Assembly: GCA_039810085.1 (NCBI GenBank)
Contig: JBDHWG010000008.1
Location: 62,001-126,000 of the forward strand
Length of the DNA stretch: 64,000 nt
Direction of reading: 5' to 3'
DNA from: JBDHWG01 sp039810085
GTDB taxonomy: Bacteria > Chloroflexota > Anaerolineae > Epilineales > JAHCIE01
Part shown: piece after piece, positions 48,509 to 56,986 of the stretch
Layout: each line of letters begins with the position of its first letter
Position numbering within the stretch: position 1 is the first letter of the stretch
The notes under the pieces: generated by a model
What the model was told of the DNA's origin: nothing
Databases searched by the model: none
What the model saw: the letters and a program-made list of their open reading frames with translations, nothing else
Position numbers and translations under genes: made by a program

Positions 48509-49126
48509 TTATTCTTCTATAAGCCCTTCGGCGATGCAGCGGTCGGCGACCTGCTGTAGAACGTATGGAGGCTGCGCGCCGCTGACCAGGTAGCGCCCGC
48601 CGAAGATGAACGCCGGCACGCCAGACAGGCCGCTCCGCGCCGCGAAGCTCTCGTCGGCGAGCACCTGGTCCAGGTAGGTCGGGTCCGTCAATGCCGCGCG
48701 GAATGCGTCGGGATCGAGGCCGATGCTCGTCGCAATCTCGACCAGCGTCTCGATCTGCGTGATGTCGCGGCCCGCCTGCCAATAGGCGCTAAAGACGGCG
48801 CGGTGATACGGATCGGCGAGGCCCTGCGCCTCGGCGAACTTCGCGCCGGCGTGGGCCAGGCGTGTGCCGCCGGATTCTGTGAGCGATGGCTGCTTCATCT
48901 CTAGCCCAAAGCGTTCCCGCGCGATGGCTTCGACTCGCGGCCAACCGGCGTCGATGCGGGCGCGGTATTGGGGCGGGATCGGCGGCGAACCGGGCGGGCG
49001 AAGCTCGAAGGCGCGAAACTCGGTCGTGATGTCACGGCTTTTGCTTAGCGTGTCCAGACCGGACACGGCCATGAAGCACCACGGTCAAACGTAGTCACTG
49101 AACACCATCACAGGCACGGTTGTCAT
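48509..49126 (-). CDS. FrnE/DsbA-family oxidoreductase with in-frame UGA (candidate selenoprotein, U-P-W-C)
   Basis: With one TGA (49085-49087) read as an amino acid, the frame encodes a 205-residue FrnE/DsbA-like protein. The N-terminus is 'TTVPVMVFSDYV-U-PWCF', the helical insert is 'HAGAKFAEAQGLADPYHRAVFSAYWQAGRDI', and the cis-Pro loop is 'SGVPAFIFGGRYLVSGAQ'. The UGA is codon 14, exactly the first Cys of the CPWC site; upstream 'VFSDY' and downstream 'PWC' are textbook family sequence. GGAG precedes the ATG at 49126, while the ATG after the UGA (49072) has no ribosome site and would delete the active site. A hairpin with a GGUCU loop begins 17 bases after the UGA. Selenocysteine at the attacking position is the best explanation. 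Confidence 0.78.
49049..49067 (-). promoter_or_regulatory. SECIS-like hairpin downstream of the 49.1-kb UGA
   Basis: Minus-strand CGTGTCC-GGTCT-GGACACG gives a perfect 7-bp stem with apical loop GGUCU, located 25-29 bases after the UGA. The E. coli fdhF SECIS has the same GGUCU in its apical loop at ~19-23 bases. Distance and loop fit the bacterial SECIS model. Confidence 0.65.
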
Positions 49127-49162
49127 GGCTGACTCTCCAAAGACCGGGCGTAAATAAGGCAA

Positions 49163-49205
49163 AAGGAAGGGCCGCGCGGCGCCCAGTTCCGCGCGGCCCT
49201 TCCTT
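49163..49205 (-). terminator. Terminator of queF
   Basis: AAGGAAGGGCCGCGCG pairs perfectly with its complement (49163-49178 with 49190-49205, 16 bp). TTTT follows on the minus strand. Confidence 0.9.
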
Positions 49206-49289
49206 AGATGGAGGAGGAGAAACCACACTCAGAAGTATAGAGAACCTTGAGTGTGGCGGCTGGACTAGCGCCCTATCGATACCCACCGG

Positions 49290-49709
49290 CTACCCAACGC
49301 TGGCCGCGTCAGGTTGAGCTACGGCAGTGGTGCGCCCATTGCGGGCGGCGTGGGTTGCCCGCTCGTAGGTCGTCGTCACAATGGTATGCAGGCCACCGCG
49401 CACCAGGAAATCGCCGGTGACCTCGATGCGGATGGGGTCGGCAGCGGTGACGAAGTCGTCCATGATCTGGTTGATGACGCGCTCGTGGTAAGCGCCCTCG
49501 TTGCGGTAGGACCACAGGTAGAGTTTGAGGGACTTAAGCTCGACGATGCGCGGGCCTGGCGTGTAGACGATGCGGATTTCGGCAAAGTCCGGCTGGCCCG
49601 TCACGGGGCACAGGCACGTGAACTCCGGTGAGCTAATGCTGACGGTGTACTCCCGGTCGGGATACGGATTCGGAACCGTGATGAGTTCTTTGGATGGCTG
49701 GCTTGGCAT
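49290..49709 (-). CDS. queF: NADPH-dependent 7-cyano-7-deazaguanine reductase
   Basis: The 139-residue protein is a short-form (unimodular) QueF. It has the catalytic Cys in 'EFTCLCPVTGQPDFA', the QueF motif 'LKSLKLYLWSYRNEGAYHE', and acid residues for preQ0 binding. It reduces preQ0 to preQ1 in queuosine synthesis. GAGG lies upstream of the ATG at 49709. It is flanked by terminators on both sides, so it is monocistronic. No preQ1 riboswitch was seen upstream. Confidence 0.93.
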   Translation of the reverse strand: MPSQPSKELITVPNPYPDREYTVSISSPEFTCLCPVTGQPDFAEIRIVYTPGPRIVELKSLKLYLWSYRNEGAYHERVINQIMDDFVTAADPIRIEVTGDFLVRGGLHTIVTTTYERATHAARNGRTTAVAQPDAASVG

Positions 49710-49790
49710 GGAACACCTCAATCTGCTTCGGTTATGGGAAATCGGTCACGGAAAAGTATACCCGACGCGGCGGCCAGGGTCGAATGCGCC

Positions 49791-49825
49791 AAAAGACGAG
49801 GGGCGAGCCAACGGCCCGCCCCTCG
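49791..49825 (-). terminator. Terminator of the tlpA-dsbA-like unit
   Basis: CGAGGGGCG (49797-49805) and CGCCCCTCG (49817-49825) pair, and the minus strand continues TCTTTT. Confidence 0.82.
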
Positions 49826-49845
49826 CCAGCTCGGCAGCCTGGCTC

Positions 49846-50712
49846 TCAGCCGCCAGTGCCGACGCGGAGCATGTCGTCCCAAGTGGCCGGGTCGAGGTTG
49901 CCTTCAACCTTCTTGCCGTTGACGAAGAAGGTCGGCGCGTTGGTGATTTGCTTGTTCTGGGCATCCAGCGTGGAGGCGCGCACCGCTGGCAGGTAGCGGC
50001 CCGAGTCGACGCACTGGTTGAACAGGTCGAGGTTGATGCGCCCGACATCCTTGGCGATGGCTTTGAGGTTGTCGGCGCTGAAAGCACCCTGGTTCTGGCC
50101 CTTCTGTCGGGCGAAAAGCATGTCATGGTAGGGCCAGAAGCGCCCTTGCTCGTGCGCGCACAGCGCCGCCGCGCCCGCCGCCTCGCTCTCCGAACCGCCT
50201 TGCGCCAGATCACGCCAGATCAGCCGCACCTTGCCGGTTGGGAACCACTTCTGGCGCAGCATCGGCAGCGAGTCCTGGGCGAACGGTCGGGAGTAGAGCG
50301 ATTGGAAATCGGCAAACTCGAGAATCGTAATGGGGGCGTCGGCCGCGCCCTCCATCGGAAAGCCTTCGGGCGTCGAGTCCGGGCGGTTCGCGCCGCTCGG
50401 GTACACGACCTGGCCGATCTGGGCGGCGGCGGCGGCGCTACCCAGCGAGCCGGGCTGGATGGGCAGCGCGCCGTCGGGAACGCCACTGGCATCGGCGGCG
50501 CTTGCTGGGGCGGAGACGGCTGTTTGCCCTTGCTGCCCGGCCAGGAGGCGCGGCAGGCCGATGAAGATGAGCAAAGCGAGCGCGACGATGATAACTGTGC
50601 CGACAGCCAAATGAAGCGGCTTGACGACGATTTCTTTCGGCCCGCCTGTGGATACGGGCGCGGGCTGGTTCTGGAGAGCGCGCTTAGCCGCGCGATTGTG
50701 TTTACGGGACAT
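49846..50712 (-). CDS. Membrane-anchored DsbA-like protein lacking the CxxC cysteines
   Basis: The 288-residue protein has a basic N-terminus, one membrane helix (~33-58), a low-complexity linker and a DsbA/thioredoxin-like domain (~125-285). Family landmarks are visible: 'ITILEFADFQ' then 'RPFAQDSLPMLRQKWF', 'RDLAQGG', 'AAALCAHEQGRFWPYHDMLF' and 'NAPTFFVNGKKVEG' (cis-Pro). The active-site C-P-Y-C is replaced by S-L-Y-S, so disulfide exchange cannot occur there. It may be a chaperone-like or binding protein, or act with the FrnE-like or TlpA-like neighbours. It lies five bases after the TlpA-like stop. Confidence 0.85.
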   Translation of the reverse strand: MSRKHNRAAKRALQNQPAPVSTGGPKEIVVKPLHLAVGTVIIVALALLIFIGLPRLLAGQQGQTAVSAPASAADASGVPDGALPIQPGSLGSAAAAAQIGQVVYPSGANRPDSTPEGFPMEGAADAPITILEFADFQSLYSRPFAQDSLPMLRQKWFPTGKVRLIWRDLAQGGSESEAAGAAALCAHEQGRFWPYHDMLFARQKGQNQGAFSADNLKAIAKDVGRINLDLFNQCVDSGRYLPAVRASTLDAQNKQITNAPTFFVNGKKVEGNLDPATWDDMLRVGTGG

Positions 50713-50717
50713 AATCT

Positions 50718-51416
50718 CTAGCGCCCAACAGCGAGCGCGCCACTCAACATGGCCTCAATCTGGGCTGAGCTTGTGAACGCGCCACGACGGAGCTGCTGCA
50801 AGTTTCCCTGTCGGTCGATGAGCCAGGTGGTCGGATAGCCGGTGACACGGTAGAGCTGGGCAATGGAGGTGTCAGTGTCGAGGACGGTAGGGAAGGTGAG
50901 GCTGTGGTCATGCATGTACTGGGCGACCTTGTCGGGTGTCTCCGCCTGGTTGACAGCCAGCACCACGAGGCCCTGATCCTTGTACTTGCGGTATGTCTCT
51001 TCCAGGGCCGGCATCTCGATGGCGCACGGCGCGCACCACGTCGCCCAGAAGTTGACCATGACCGGGCGGCCCTTCAAGTCGCTCAAGCGCATCGTCTGGC
51101 CGTCGGGCGTCTTGAGGGTAAAGTCCGGCGCGGTTTGGCCGAGATTCGCAGCGCCCGCCTTGTCGAGTGAGACGGTTACGCCAGCGTTGCTCTCGTTGAC
51201 TGCGACGACGGGCGCGAGGGGCTGGCTGCGCGCTGACGCGATAGGGCGCATGCCCAACTCGACGGGCTTCGAGTCGTCCGACGACTGTCGGCCAATCAAG
51301 AAGCCGCCGATCAGCACGACGACGAGCACACCGGCTGTGGCGACGATCCACCCGTATCGCACAAGCCGAGGATTGCTCGATGGGTCTTCCAATGAGCGTA
51401 ACGTTGTATCCGTCAT
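50718..51416 (-). CDS. TlpA/ResA-like membrane-anchored thioredoxin
   Basis: The 232-residue protein has one N-terminal membrane helix (~22-42) and a TlpA-like domain (~95-230). 'APDFTLKTPDGQTMRLSDLKG' and the active site 'VNFWATWCAPCAIEMPALEE' are intact, as are the TlpA insertion and the cis-Pro 'TGYPTTWLID'. It should reduce disulfides outside the membrane, for example in cytochrome c maturation or partner oxidoreductases. GGAAGG precedes the ATG at 51416. It forms an operon with the Cys-less DsbA-like gene. Confidence 0.9.
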   Translation of the reverse strand: MTDTTLRSLEDPSSNPRLVRYGWIVATAGVLVVVLIGGFLIGRQSSDDSKPVELGMRPIASARSQPLAPVVAVNESNAGVTVSLDKAGAANLGQTAPDFTLKTPDGQTMRLSDLKGRPVMVNFWATWCAPCAIEMPALEETYRKYKDQGLVVLAVNQAETPDKVAQYMHDHSLTFPTVLDTDTSIAQLYRVTGYPTTWLIDRQGNLQQLRRGAFTSSAQIEAMLSGALAVGR

Positions 51417-51501
51417 ATCGCCTTCCGTAGACAACACCGGATGCCCGCGCATGGGGTGCGAGTCCATGTATCTAACGCAAAACGGCTGACCGGGATACGG
51501 G

Positions 51502-53250
51502 TTAGGCGCGCTTTCCGACTTTGAATGTAGCCTGCGTGGGGATGTATTCGCTGGTGAAGTTGTCGCGCGAGACGACCTGGTCCCCCTGCTTGATGACGCG
51601 AGTGTACTTGATGTCCATGCCTTCGCGCGGCCACTCGACCTGCTTCTGCTGCCCCGGCGGGAGGGAAGGGTCGTCCTGATAGACCGGCGGGCCGGGCGGC
51701 TGGCGGTTGCTGATGGTCGGCCCTTCTAGTGCGACCTGGCGGTCCGGTTTCGTGCCGTAGAAGCGCACGGTGAGGCTGGAGTTGGCCGGGTTCACCGATG
51801 TCTGAACGAGAATGGCTTTACCCGTATCATTCTTGAACTTGAGATCGACGCTTGGGGTGAAGATAGTCGCTTCCAGGCCCAGCGGCTTGTTGCCCTGTTC
51901 GTAGTAGCTGACGCGGTAGGCGTGGGCCCAGCGCTCGACGATGGGCAGCCCGGACCAGAAGGCCGCGCGGAAGATGGTCGTCGAAACCTGGCAGACGCCC
52001 CCGCCTGCGCCCCGCTGCGTCTGGTTGTCGACGATGATAAGCGTCTCGTCGTAGCCGGTCGCCGCGCTGATTTCACCGACGATATCGTTGAACGAAAAGA
52101 CGCTATCGGGCGGGATAACCACGCCGTCGAACTTGGAGGCTGCCAGAGTGATGTTCTTGACTCGCCCCGGCTCAGACCCCTGAAAGAGGCTAGTCTCTTC
52201 CCAGATAAGCTCGCGAATGCCAAGGTTATCGAGCTGGCTGGCGTCGACGCGCGGCGCTTTCTCGGCAACCACCGCCTGCACCCGCCGTTCGGTCGTTGTT
52301 GGCTCGGCCGCGCTTGCCGCTGCCATCGCCGCATCACGTAGCTTGTTCGTTGTCGCGAACACGTCCAGGTTTAGCCCCGACTGGCTCGGCTCGACGAGCG
52401 CTACCCGTTTCGCCCCGCTGTCCCAGCGCAGCCGCGCATCGCGGGCAGGGCGGTCGATCTCCGCCGAGAGGCGCGCGACCCAGCGCTGGAGCTGGGCTTT
52501 GTCCAGGTCCACGGTGAGGCGGCTGCCATCGTCGATGCGGTACGCCAACATCGGCTCCAGGTCGGCCGACTTGAGCGTCCAGGTGCGGTCGCCGTAGACG
52601 AGGGTGAGCGGCGAGGCGATGAGGCGGGCGGCTTGCCGGGCGGCGTCCGTCGAGTCGGAGACCTGGGGCAGGGCGTCCGTCAGTGGCAGGTCGATGCTGC
52701 CTGATGCGCCGTGGGCGAACGAGTCCTGGAGCTGGCTGACCAGGGCCGGCGTGTCCAGGCGCAAACCGCGTTGGCCGGGGACAGCATACGTCGTCGAACC
52801 GGCGACGGCGACTGTCGCATCCTTGGGCGCGACGGCGACGCCGGCTGCCAGGCGATTAAGATAGGCGTTGAACGCGGCGGCGTCAACCGTGATGCGGGGA
52901 TCGATGTCCGTGGCGTGGGCCAGGAGCAGGAACGGTTGCAGTGGCGCGAGAAGCCCCTGCCGGCCCTCCTGGTAGGCGATGTCAGCGGTGGCTTGCGGAT
53001 CGAGACGCGCGCCCAGGTCGGTGTACGTGGGCGCCCACAATTTTTGGCCCGCCCGCATCTGTACCGTCTGTTTAGCGAGGGATGGGGCGACCTGCGTACG
53101 GAGGAACTCCTCGGCCTGCGGGCGCGTCAGGCCGCCCAGGTCGTAGCCCGCGACATGCACACCCAGGTAGACTCGGTCGCGGTAGACGAACATATAGCTG
53201 GCAACCGCCAGAACGACCAGGACGGCGACCGTAAGCCAGACGCGCTTCAT
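51502..53250 (-). CDS. VanW-family protein with peptidoglycan-binding-like (YoaR-type) domains
   Basis: The 582-residue protein has one N-terminal membrane helix (~3-24), then two repeats of the PG_binding_4-like module ('VYLGVHVAGYDLGGLTRPQAEEFL...'). The VanW domain follows (~350-470: 'NITLAASKFDGVVIPPDSVFSFNDIVGE', 'GGGVCQVSTTIFRAAFWSGLPIVERWAHAYRVSYY'), then a C-terminal G5-like segment ('EWPREGMDIKYTRVI'). Proteins of this type are cell-wall-associated; VanW itself has no known enzymatic role. The ATG at 53250 is used; an extension to 53274 is possible. Confidence 0.88.
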   Translation of the reverse strand: MKRVWLTVAVLVVLAVASYMFVYRDRVYLGVHVAGYDLGGLTRPQAEEFLRTQVAPSLAKQTVQMRAGQKLWAPTYTDLGARLDPQATADIAYQEGRQGLLAPLQPFLLLAHATDIDPRITVDAAAFNAYLNRLAAGVAVAPKDATVAVAGSTTYAVPGQRGLRLDTPALVSQLQDSFAHGASGSIDLPLTDALPQVSDSTDAARQAARLIASPLTLVYGDRTWTLKSADLEPMLAYRIDDGSRLTVDLDKAQLQRWVARLSAEIDRPARDARLRWDSGAKRVALVEPSQSGLNLDVFATTNKLRDAAMAAASAAEPTTTERRVQAVVAEKAPRVDASQLDNLGIRELIWEETSLFQGSEPGRVKNITLAASKFDGVVIPPDSVFSFNDIVGEISAATGYDETLIIVDNQTQRGAGGGVCQVSTTIFRAAFWSGLPIVERWAHAYRVSYYEQGNKPLGLEATIFTPSVDLKFKNDTGKAILVQTSVNPANSSLTVRFYGTKPDRQVALEGPTISNRQPPGPPVYQDDPSLPPGQQKQVEWPREGMDIKYTRVIKQGDQVVSRDNFTSEYIPTQATFKVGKRA

Positions 53251-53333
53251 GGGCAATGCTCTCAAAGTGACCATCGCATATCATCACATAACAATGTATA
53301 CGCGAGAGCGACACTTGAGTCAAATGGCGCGGC

Positions 53334-55880
53334 TCATGGCGGGTCGGGGCGCACGTCGCACACCTGGCCGTTGGCGGCGCTGATGACATACTGTTGGGGT
53401 TGACCGGCTGTGTCGCCGGTCTGCACGGTCTCGGCCACGCCCAGGATACCGTGGGTCATCAATGTCGCAGGGCCGTCCACGACTTTGATGTCGTAGACGA
53501 GGCATGGGTTCACCGGCCCGAAGCGGAAGGAACCGTCGGTGTTGGTGTAGGCGCTCTGGAGGTAGACGCCACTCGGGTTGTTCGCGCCGGATGGGGGAAG
53601 CCAGAGCTGGACCTCGGCGTTCCCGCGCACCTGCGCCAGCCCACCGGCGCACGAGTTCACCAGGTAGCCCGCGACGACGCCCGTCGGCGGCCCAAGGCTA
53701 ACAGAAATCTCACCCGCGACAGGCTGGCATGGGATGGTGAACGACTGCGTGAAGGCGGCCATGTCGGCGCTGTCTACGCCGCCCGTCGGGAAGGGGATGG
53801 GCTTGCGCGCCGCCGACACCTGGACGGTGTACGGCCGGCCGGAGGTCAGGTTCGGGAACGTGACAACGCCGTCACCGCCAACGGCCCGTGTGCCGATGAC
53901 GCTCCCGTTGTAGTCGGTGAGTGTGACGGTCGCGCCAGCGTAGATAGATGTGCTGGATGTAAAGTTAGCGCCGCACGCCATGAGGGTGAGCGTTACAGGG
54001 GCGCACGACGCCGGGACGCCAGGGCACTGCACCGGGAAGCCGCCGAAGTCGAAGCCCGGCGGCATGGGGAAGCCCTCCGAGGCGGAGGCGACATCGCCGG
54101 CGATCAAAACACTGCCGCCAGGGATGACGCGCTCGATTTTGACCGCGCCCAGGCCGACGACGTTGCGCAGCGGGGCGCCGTTGGGCGCAAAGATGGTGTG
54201 CTGCCAGTAGGTGGCGCTGATGACGGCGCTGCCCTGGAAGCCAGGGTTGATGATGCCCCACGTCGAGAAGTCGATGTACTCGACGCTCTGCTGGCTCAGC
54301 TGCTCACATACGTAGTCGATCAGGCCGTTCTGGTCGTAGATGAAGATGACGAAGTTCGTGAACCCGGGATAGGGGACGATATTCTCAATTGCTAGATTGG
54401 TTTCTAGGCCCAGGGAGTTGCCGCGCTGCAGGAGGCTCGGCACGCCAATGAGGCCGACGCCCGATGAAAGTCCGCCTTGCCCGGATCCCGCCTGCCACGT
54501 ATAGCCCTGGCTCTCGGGAATCAAGTTGTACGCGACGGCCTGGAGCGGGCTGCTGCCGGTGGAGCCGTTGTATTGCATCAGCTCAGCCGTCGCGGCAATG
54601 TTGGGCGGATTGACCATTGGGTCGCCTGGGCTGACCCACGCCTGGCTCTCAACGCGCACCGCGCCGACGTAGTTCCCAGGCAGGTTGCTGACAAGCGGCA
54701 GGTAGAAATCTTGCCCGCCGCGTGGGCATACCCAATCGACCATCGTTGTGATGATGCCGCCGCCTTGGTCCAGGAAGTAGACCTTGACTTTCGCCGCCAC
54801 TGTGCCGGAGAGGTTCTGGACGTAAATGCGCGTGTCCCAGCCCTGCTGCTCGCGGTAGGTGAGCGGGCCGTAGGCGACCTGCGATCCGCCGCCGGTATCG
54901 ACGCACCCGCCACTGGTGTCATAGCAGAGCTGGGCGGCGATGCCATTGTACGCCATGAGGACATTGCTGCCCACCTGGTCGGCGACGATGGCGAGGGGCT
55001 GGCTGGCGCGAATCCAGGCCGAGCTGAGCATGCCTTGGGGGAGACACGTGCCGACGTTGAAGACGGCCGTGTAGCCGGGGGAAATCTGGCTGATGGAGCA
55101 GATCTGGCTGCGTAGACACTCGTCCTGGGCCTTGAACCATAGCTCGACCGAGGTACACTCCGTGCCGCCATTCTGGATATAGAGCCAGGAGCTGAATCCA
55201 TTGTAGCCGCTGTAGACCGCGGGGGCGTAGTAGGCGTAGCCGCCAAAGGCCGGATCGTAGTGTCCGGCTTGGGCCGCGCCCACGCCGTTGTAGCCGGCGG
55301 ACATGATAAACGTCGGGTTGGTGTTGCCAGGCTTCTTGCGCATGACCTCGACGGCGATGGGCTGGCCGGCGAACACGTTCCAGGTGAAGGGGAACTGCCC
55401 AGGCGTCGAGGAGACGCCCGGCCAGCCCTCCGGCCAGGACTGGCCCCGCAGCGCCGCGATCTGGTCGCAGCGGTAGGCGGTGGGGTTCTCAGCCGGTGAA
55501 GGGCTGAAGCTGAACGCGACGGCGCTGCGGGCGCCGCCGGGCAGCTGGGCGGCCGTCCACGTCCACGCCGAACCCGGCTTCAACAAGCCGGAACACTCGA
55601 TCTTGAACGGCGGGGCCGCCTGGGGCTGGCATACCCCCTGGTTGTCGGAGAACAGGAGCAGGGCGATTTTGGTCCAGGTGCTCCCAATGTTCTGGGCCTC
55701 GATGACCCAGTCGACTTTCGTCGTATCGTTCCCAATTGTGCCCAGCACCGGAAGCTGCACGTACGTCGCCGGAGTCGGGTCGGCCAGGGAGATGGTCGCG
55801 GGGGCGGCGAGGAGCGCGCCCAGCGTCAGACCCGTGAGCAAGGCCAGCGCGAGAAGGCCGATCACGAGAAGCCTATGCAT
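53334..55880 (-). CDS. Large secreted surface protein with carboxypeptidase-regulatory-like C-terminal repeats
   Basis: The 848-residue protein has a signal peptide (~1-33). It is rich in Gly, Ser, Asn and aromatic residues, with many paired Cys, typical of an exported beta-rich protein. Repeated ~110-residue blocks ('FSSWLYIQNGGTECTSVELWFKAQ', 'WDTRIYVQNLSGTVAAKVKVYFLDQ', 'NLAIENIVPYPGFTNFVIFIYDQNG') share the shape of immunoglobulin-like surface repeats. The C-terminal ~200 residues resemble carboxypeptidase-regulatory-like domains ('GATVTLTDYNGSVIGTRAVGGDGVVTFPNL', 'YTNTDGSFRFGPVNPC'). There is no anchor or sorting motif. The function is probably structural or adhesive; not assigned further. 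Confidence 0.7.
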   Translation of the reverse strand: MHRLLVIGLLALALLTGLTLGALLAAPATISLADPTPATYVQLPVLGTIGNDTTKVDWVIEAQNIGSTWTKIALLLFSDNQGVCQPQAAPPFKIECSGLLKPGSAWTWTAAQLPGGARSAVAFSFSPSPAENPTAYRCDQIAALRGQSWPEGWPGVSSTPGQFPFTWNVFAGQPIAVEVMRKKPGNTNPTFIMSAGYNGVGAAQAGHYDPAFGGYAYYAPAVYSGYNGFSSWLYIQNGGTECTSVELWFKAQDECLRSQICSISQISPGYTAVFNVGTCLPQGMLSSAWIRASQPLAIVADQVGSNVLMAYNGIAAQLCYDTSGGCVDTGGGSQVAYGPLTYREQQGWDTRIYVQNLSGTVAAKVKVYFLDQGGGIITTMVDWVCPRGGQDFYLPLVSNLPGNYVGAVRVESQAWVSPGDPMVNPPNIAATAELMQYNGSTGSSPLQAVAYNLIPESQGYTWQAGSGQGGLSSGVGLIGVPSLLQRGNSLGLETNLAIENIVPYPGFTNFVIFIYDQNGLIDYVCEQLSQQSVEYIDFSTWGIINPGFQGSAVISATYWQHTIFAPNGAPLRNVVGLGAVKIERVIPGGSVLIAGDVASASEGFPMPPGFDFGGFPVQCPGVPASCAPVTLTLMACGANFTSSTSIYAGATVTLTDYNGSVIGTRAVGGDGVVTFPNLTSGRPYTVQVSAARKPIPFPTGGVDSADMAAFTQSFTIPCQPVAGEISVSLGPPTGVVAGYLVNSCAGGLAQVRGNAEVQLWLPPSGANNPSGVYLQSAYTNTDGSFRFGPVNPCLVYDIKVVDGPATLMTHGILGVAETVQTGDTAGQPQQYVISAANGQVCDVRPDPP

Positions 55881-56007
55881 TGTATCACTTTCTTGGCAGC
55901 GGCGCGTGGACAACCCGCCCACTTCACAGCAGGCTTTGCTACCTATATAGACGAAAAACGAGGCAAAACGTTATTCACAATTCACGTGGTGGTGTGTGAA
56001 GACGCGC

Positions 56008-56048
56008 CTTAACATTGCCTTAACATGCGCTTAAATGGCTGTTAACCA
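56008..56048 (+). promoter_or_regulatory. Four direct repeats with an 11-bp period (OmpR/PhoB-type operator)
   Basis: CTTAACAT at 56008, CTTAACAT at 56019, CTTAAATG at 56030 and GTTAACCA at 56041 are spaced exactly 11 bases apart. Such head-to-tail repeats are the usual binding site of OmpR/PhoB-family regulators. The fourth repeat falls at the -35 position of the TATAGT promoter just downstream, as at activator-dependent promoters. The operon it precedes encodes such a regulator. Confidence 0.75.
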
Positions 56049-56067
56049 CGTTCTGCTCTTTGCTAAG

Positions 56068-56073
56068 TATAGT
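56068..56073 (+). promoter_or_regulatory. -10 element of the PepSY/ferric-reductase operon
   Basis: TATAGT lies ~30 bases before the first ATG, with no good -35 at 17 bases; the repeats take its place. Confidence 0.55.
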
Positions 56074-56102
56074 GGAGGTAGAACGATTATGGGAGGGTTA
56101 AC

Positions 56103-56975
56103 ATGACACAGCGAGTTGCTTTACTCATCGCCGTCGCTGTGACGGCGTTTGTCCTTGTCGTTGTTGGCGGCGTCGCCGTCCGTTGGCAGGCTCGAACCGC
56201 CGCCGTCGCCGCCGAGATTGCCGCCACGCCTACGCCTGAGCCGACGGTCTCGCCCGTGAAGGCGGTGATTGCGCAGCGCGAAGCCACCTACCAGGCTTCG
56301 TTGCAGCAGGCCAATCAGCAACTCCAACAGGCCAACGAGCAGGCGCAGCAGGCGTTCGACCGCCAGCAGGGCCTGGCGTCCCAGGTCGAGCAGGCGCAAC
56401 AGCAGGAGCGCGATCTGACAGAGCGCTTGCAGGCGGCCTACGACCAGCAGCGTGCGCTCCAGGCGCAGCTCAATGAAGCCCGGCAGCAAGCGACAAACGC
56501 CCAGGCCACAGCCCAGGTCGCAGAGGCACAAGCGGCAGCGGCGCAAGCAGCGCAAGCAGCGGCGGCACAAGCAGCAGCGGCCCAAGCGGCGCAAGCACAG
56601 GCGGCGCAGGCCGCAGCCGCTCGCGCGGTGCAGGCGGCCCAGGCGGCGCCACAAGCGCCAGCGCCCCCGACCTACAAGATTACGCCCGCCATGGCCGCTG
56701 GCATCGCCGGCGGTGTTGCGCCAGGCGCGACGCTCTCGGGCGAGCCGGACCTGGTGTCGTTCCAAGGCGCGCCGGCCTACGAGGTGTCGTTCGACCGCGG
56801 CAAGGTCTACGTCAGCGCGGATACGGGGCAAGTGCTCTACAATGGCGCGGCCGCCGTCGTTGTCAACACAGCGCCGCCCGCCGACTCGCAGGCGCAGGCG
56901 CCCAGCCAGGGTAAAGGGAGTTCGGGGAAACATGATGACGGCGGCAAGAAGCACGACTCCGGGCACGACGACTAA
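56103..56975 (+). CDS. Membrane-anchored coiled-coil protein with PepSY-like domain
   Basis: The 290-residue protein has an N-terminal membrane helix (~5-27) and a long Gln/Ala-rich coiled coil (~55-195, repeated 'QQANQQLQQANEQAQQ' and 'AQAAQAAAAQAA' heptads). A PepSY-like domain follows (~200-260, 'ITPAMAAGIAGGVAPGA...GAPAYEVSFDRGKVYVSADTGQVLY'), then a tail rich in His and Asp ('KHDDGGKKHDSGHDD') that could bind metal ions. PepSY proteins often accompany ferric-reductase-like membrane proteins, as here. AGGGTTAAC precedes the ATG. It is the first gene of a five-gene operon. Confidence 0.78.
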   Translation: MTQRVALLIAVAVTAFVLVVVGGVAVRWQARTAAVAAEIAATPTPEPTVSPVKAVIAQREATYQASLQQANQQLQQANEQAQQAFDRQQGLASQVEQAQQQERDLTERLQAAYDQQRALQAQLNEARQQATNAQATAQVAEAQAAAAQAAQAAAAQAAAAQAAQAQAAQAAAARAVQAAQAAPQAPAPPTYKITPAMAAGIAGGVAPGATLSGEPDLVSFQGAPAYEVSFDRGKVYVSADTGQVLYNGAAAVVVNTAPPADSQAQAPSQGKGSSGKHDDGGKKHDSGHDD

Positions 56976-56986
56976 GGGAGCCTATC

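Noticed and set aside
48509..49072. FrnE-like gene starting at the ATG 49072 (after the TGA)
   Set aside because: This start lacks a Shine-Dalgarno and would remove the beta strand and CxxC region that define the family; the upstream ATG at 49126 has GGAG and in-frame homologous sequence.
21472..49126. Genome-wide reassignment of UGA (for example to Trp or Gly) as the cause of the in-frame TGAs
   Set aside because: Clear genes here end in TGA (for example trpF, the cytochrome c at 10140, the nucleotidase at 41304), so UGA is normally a stop.
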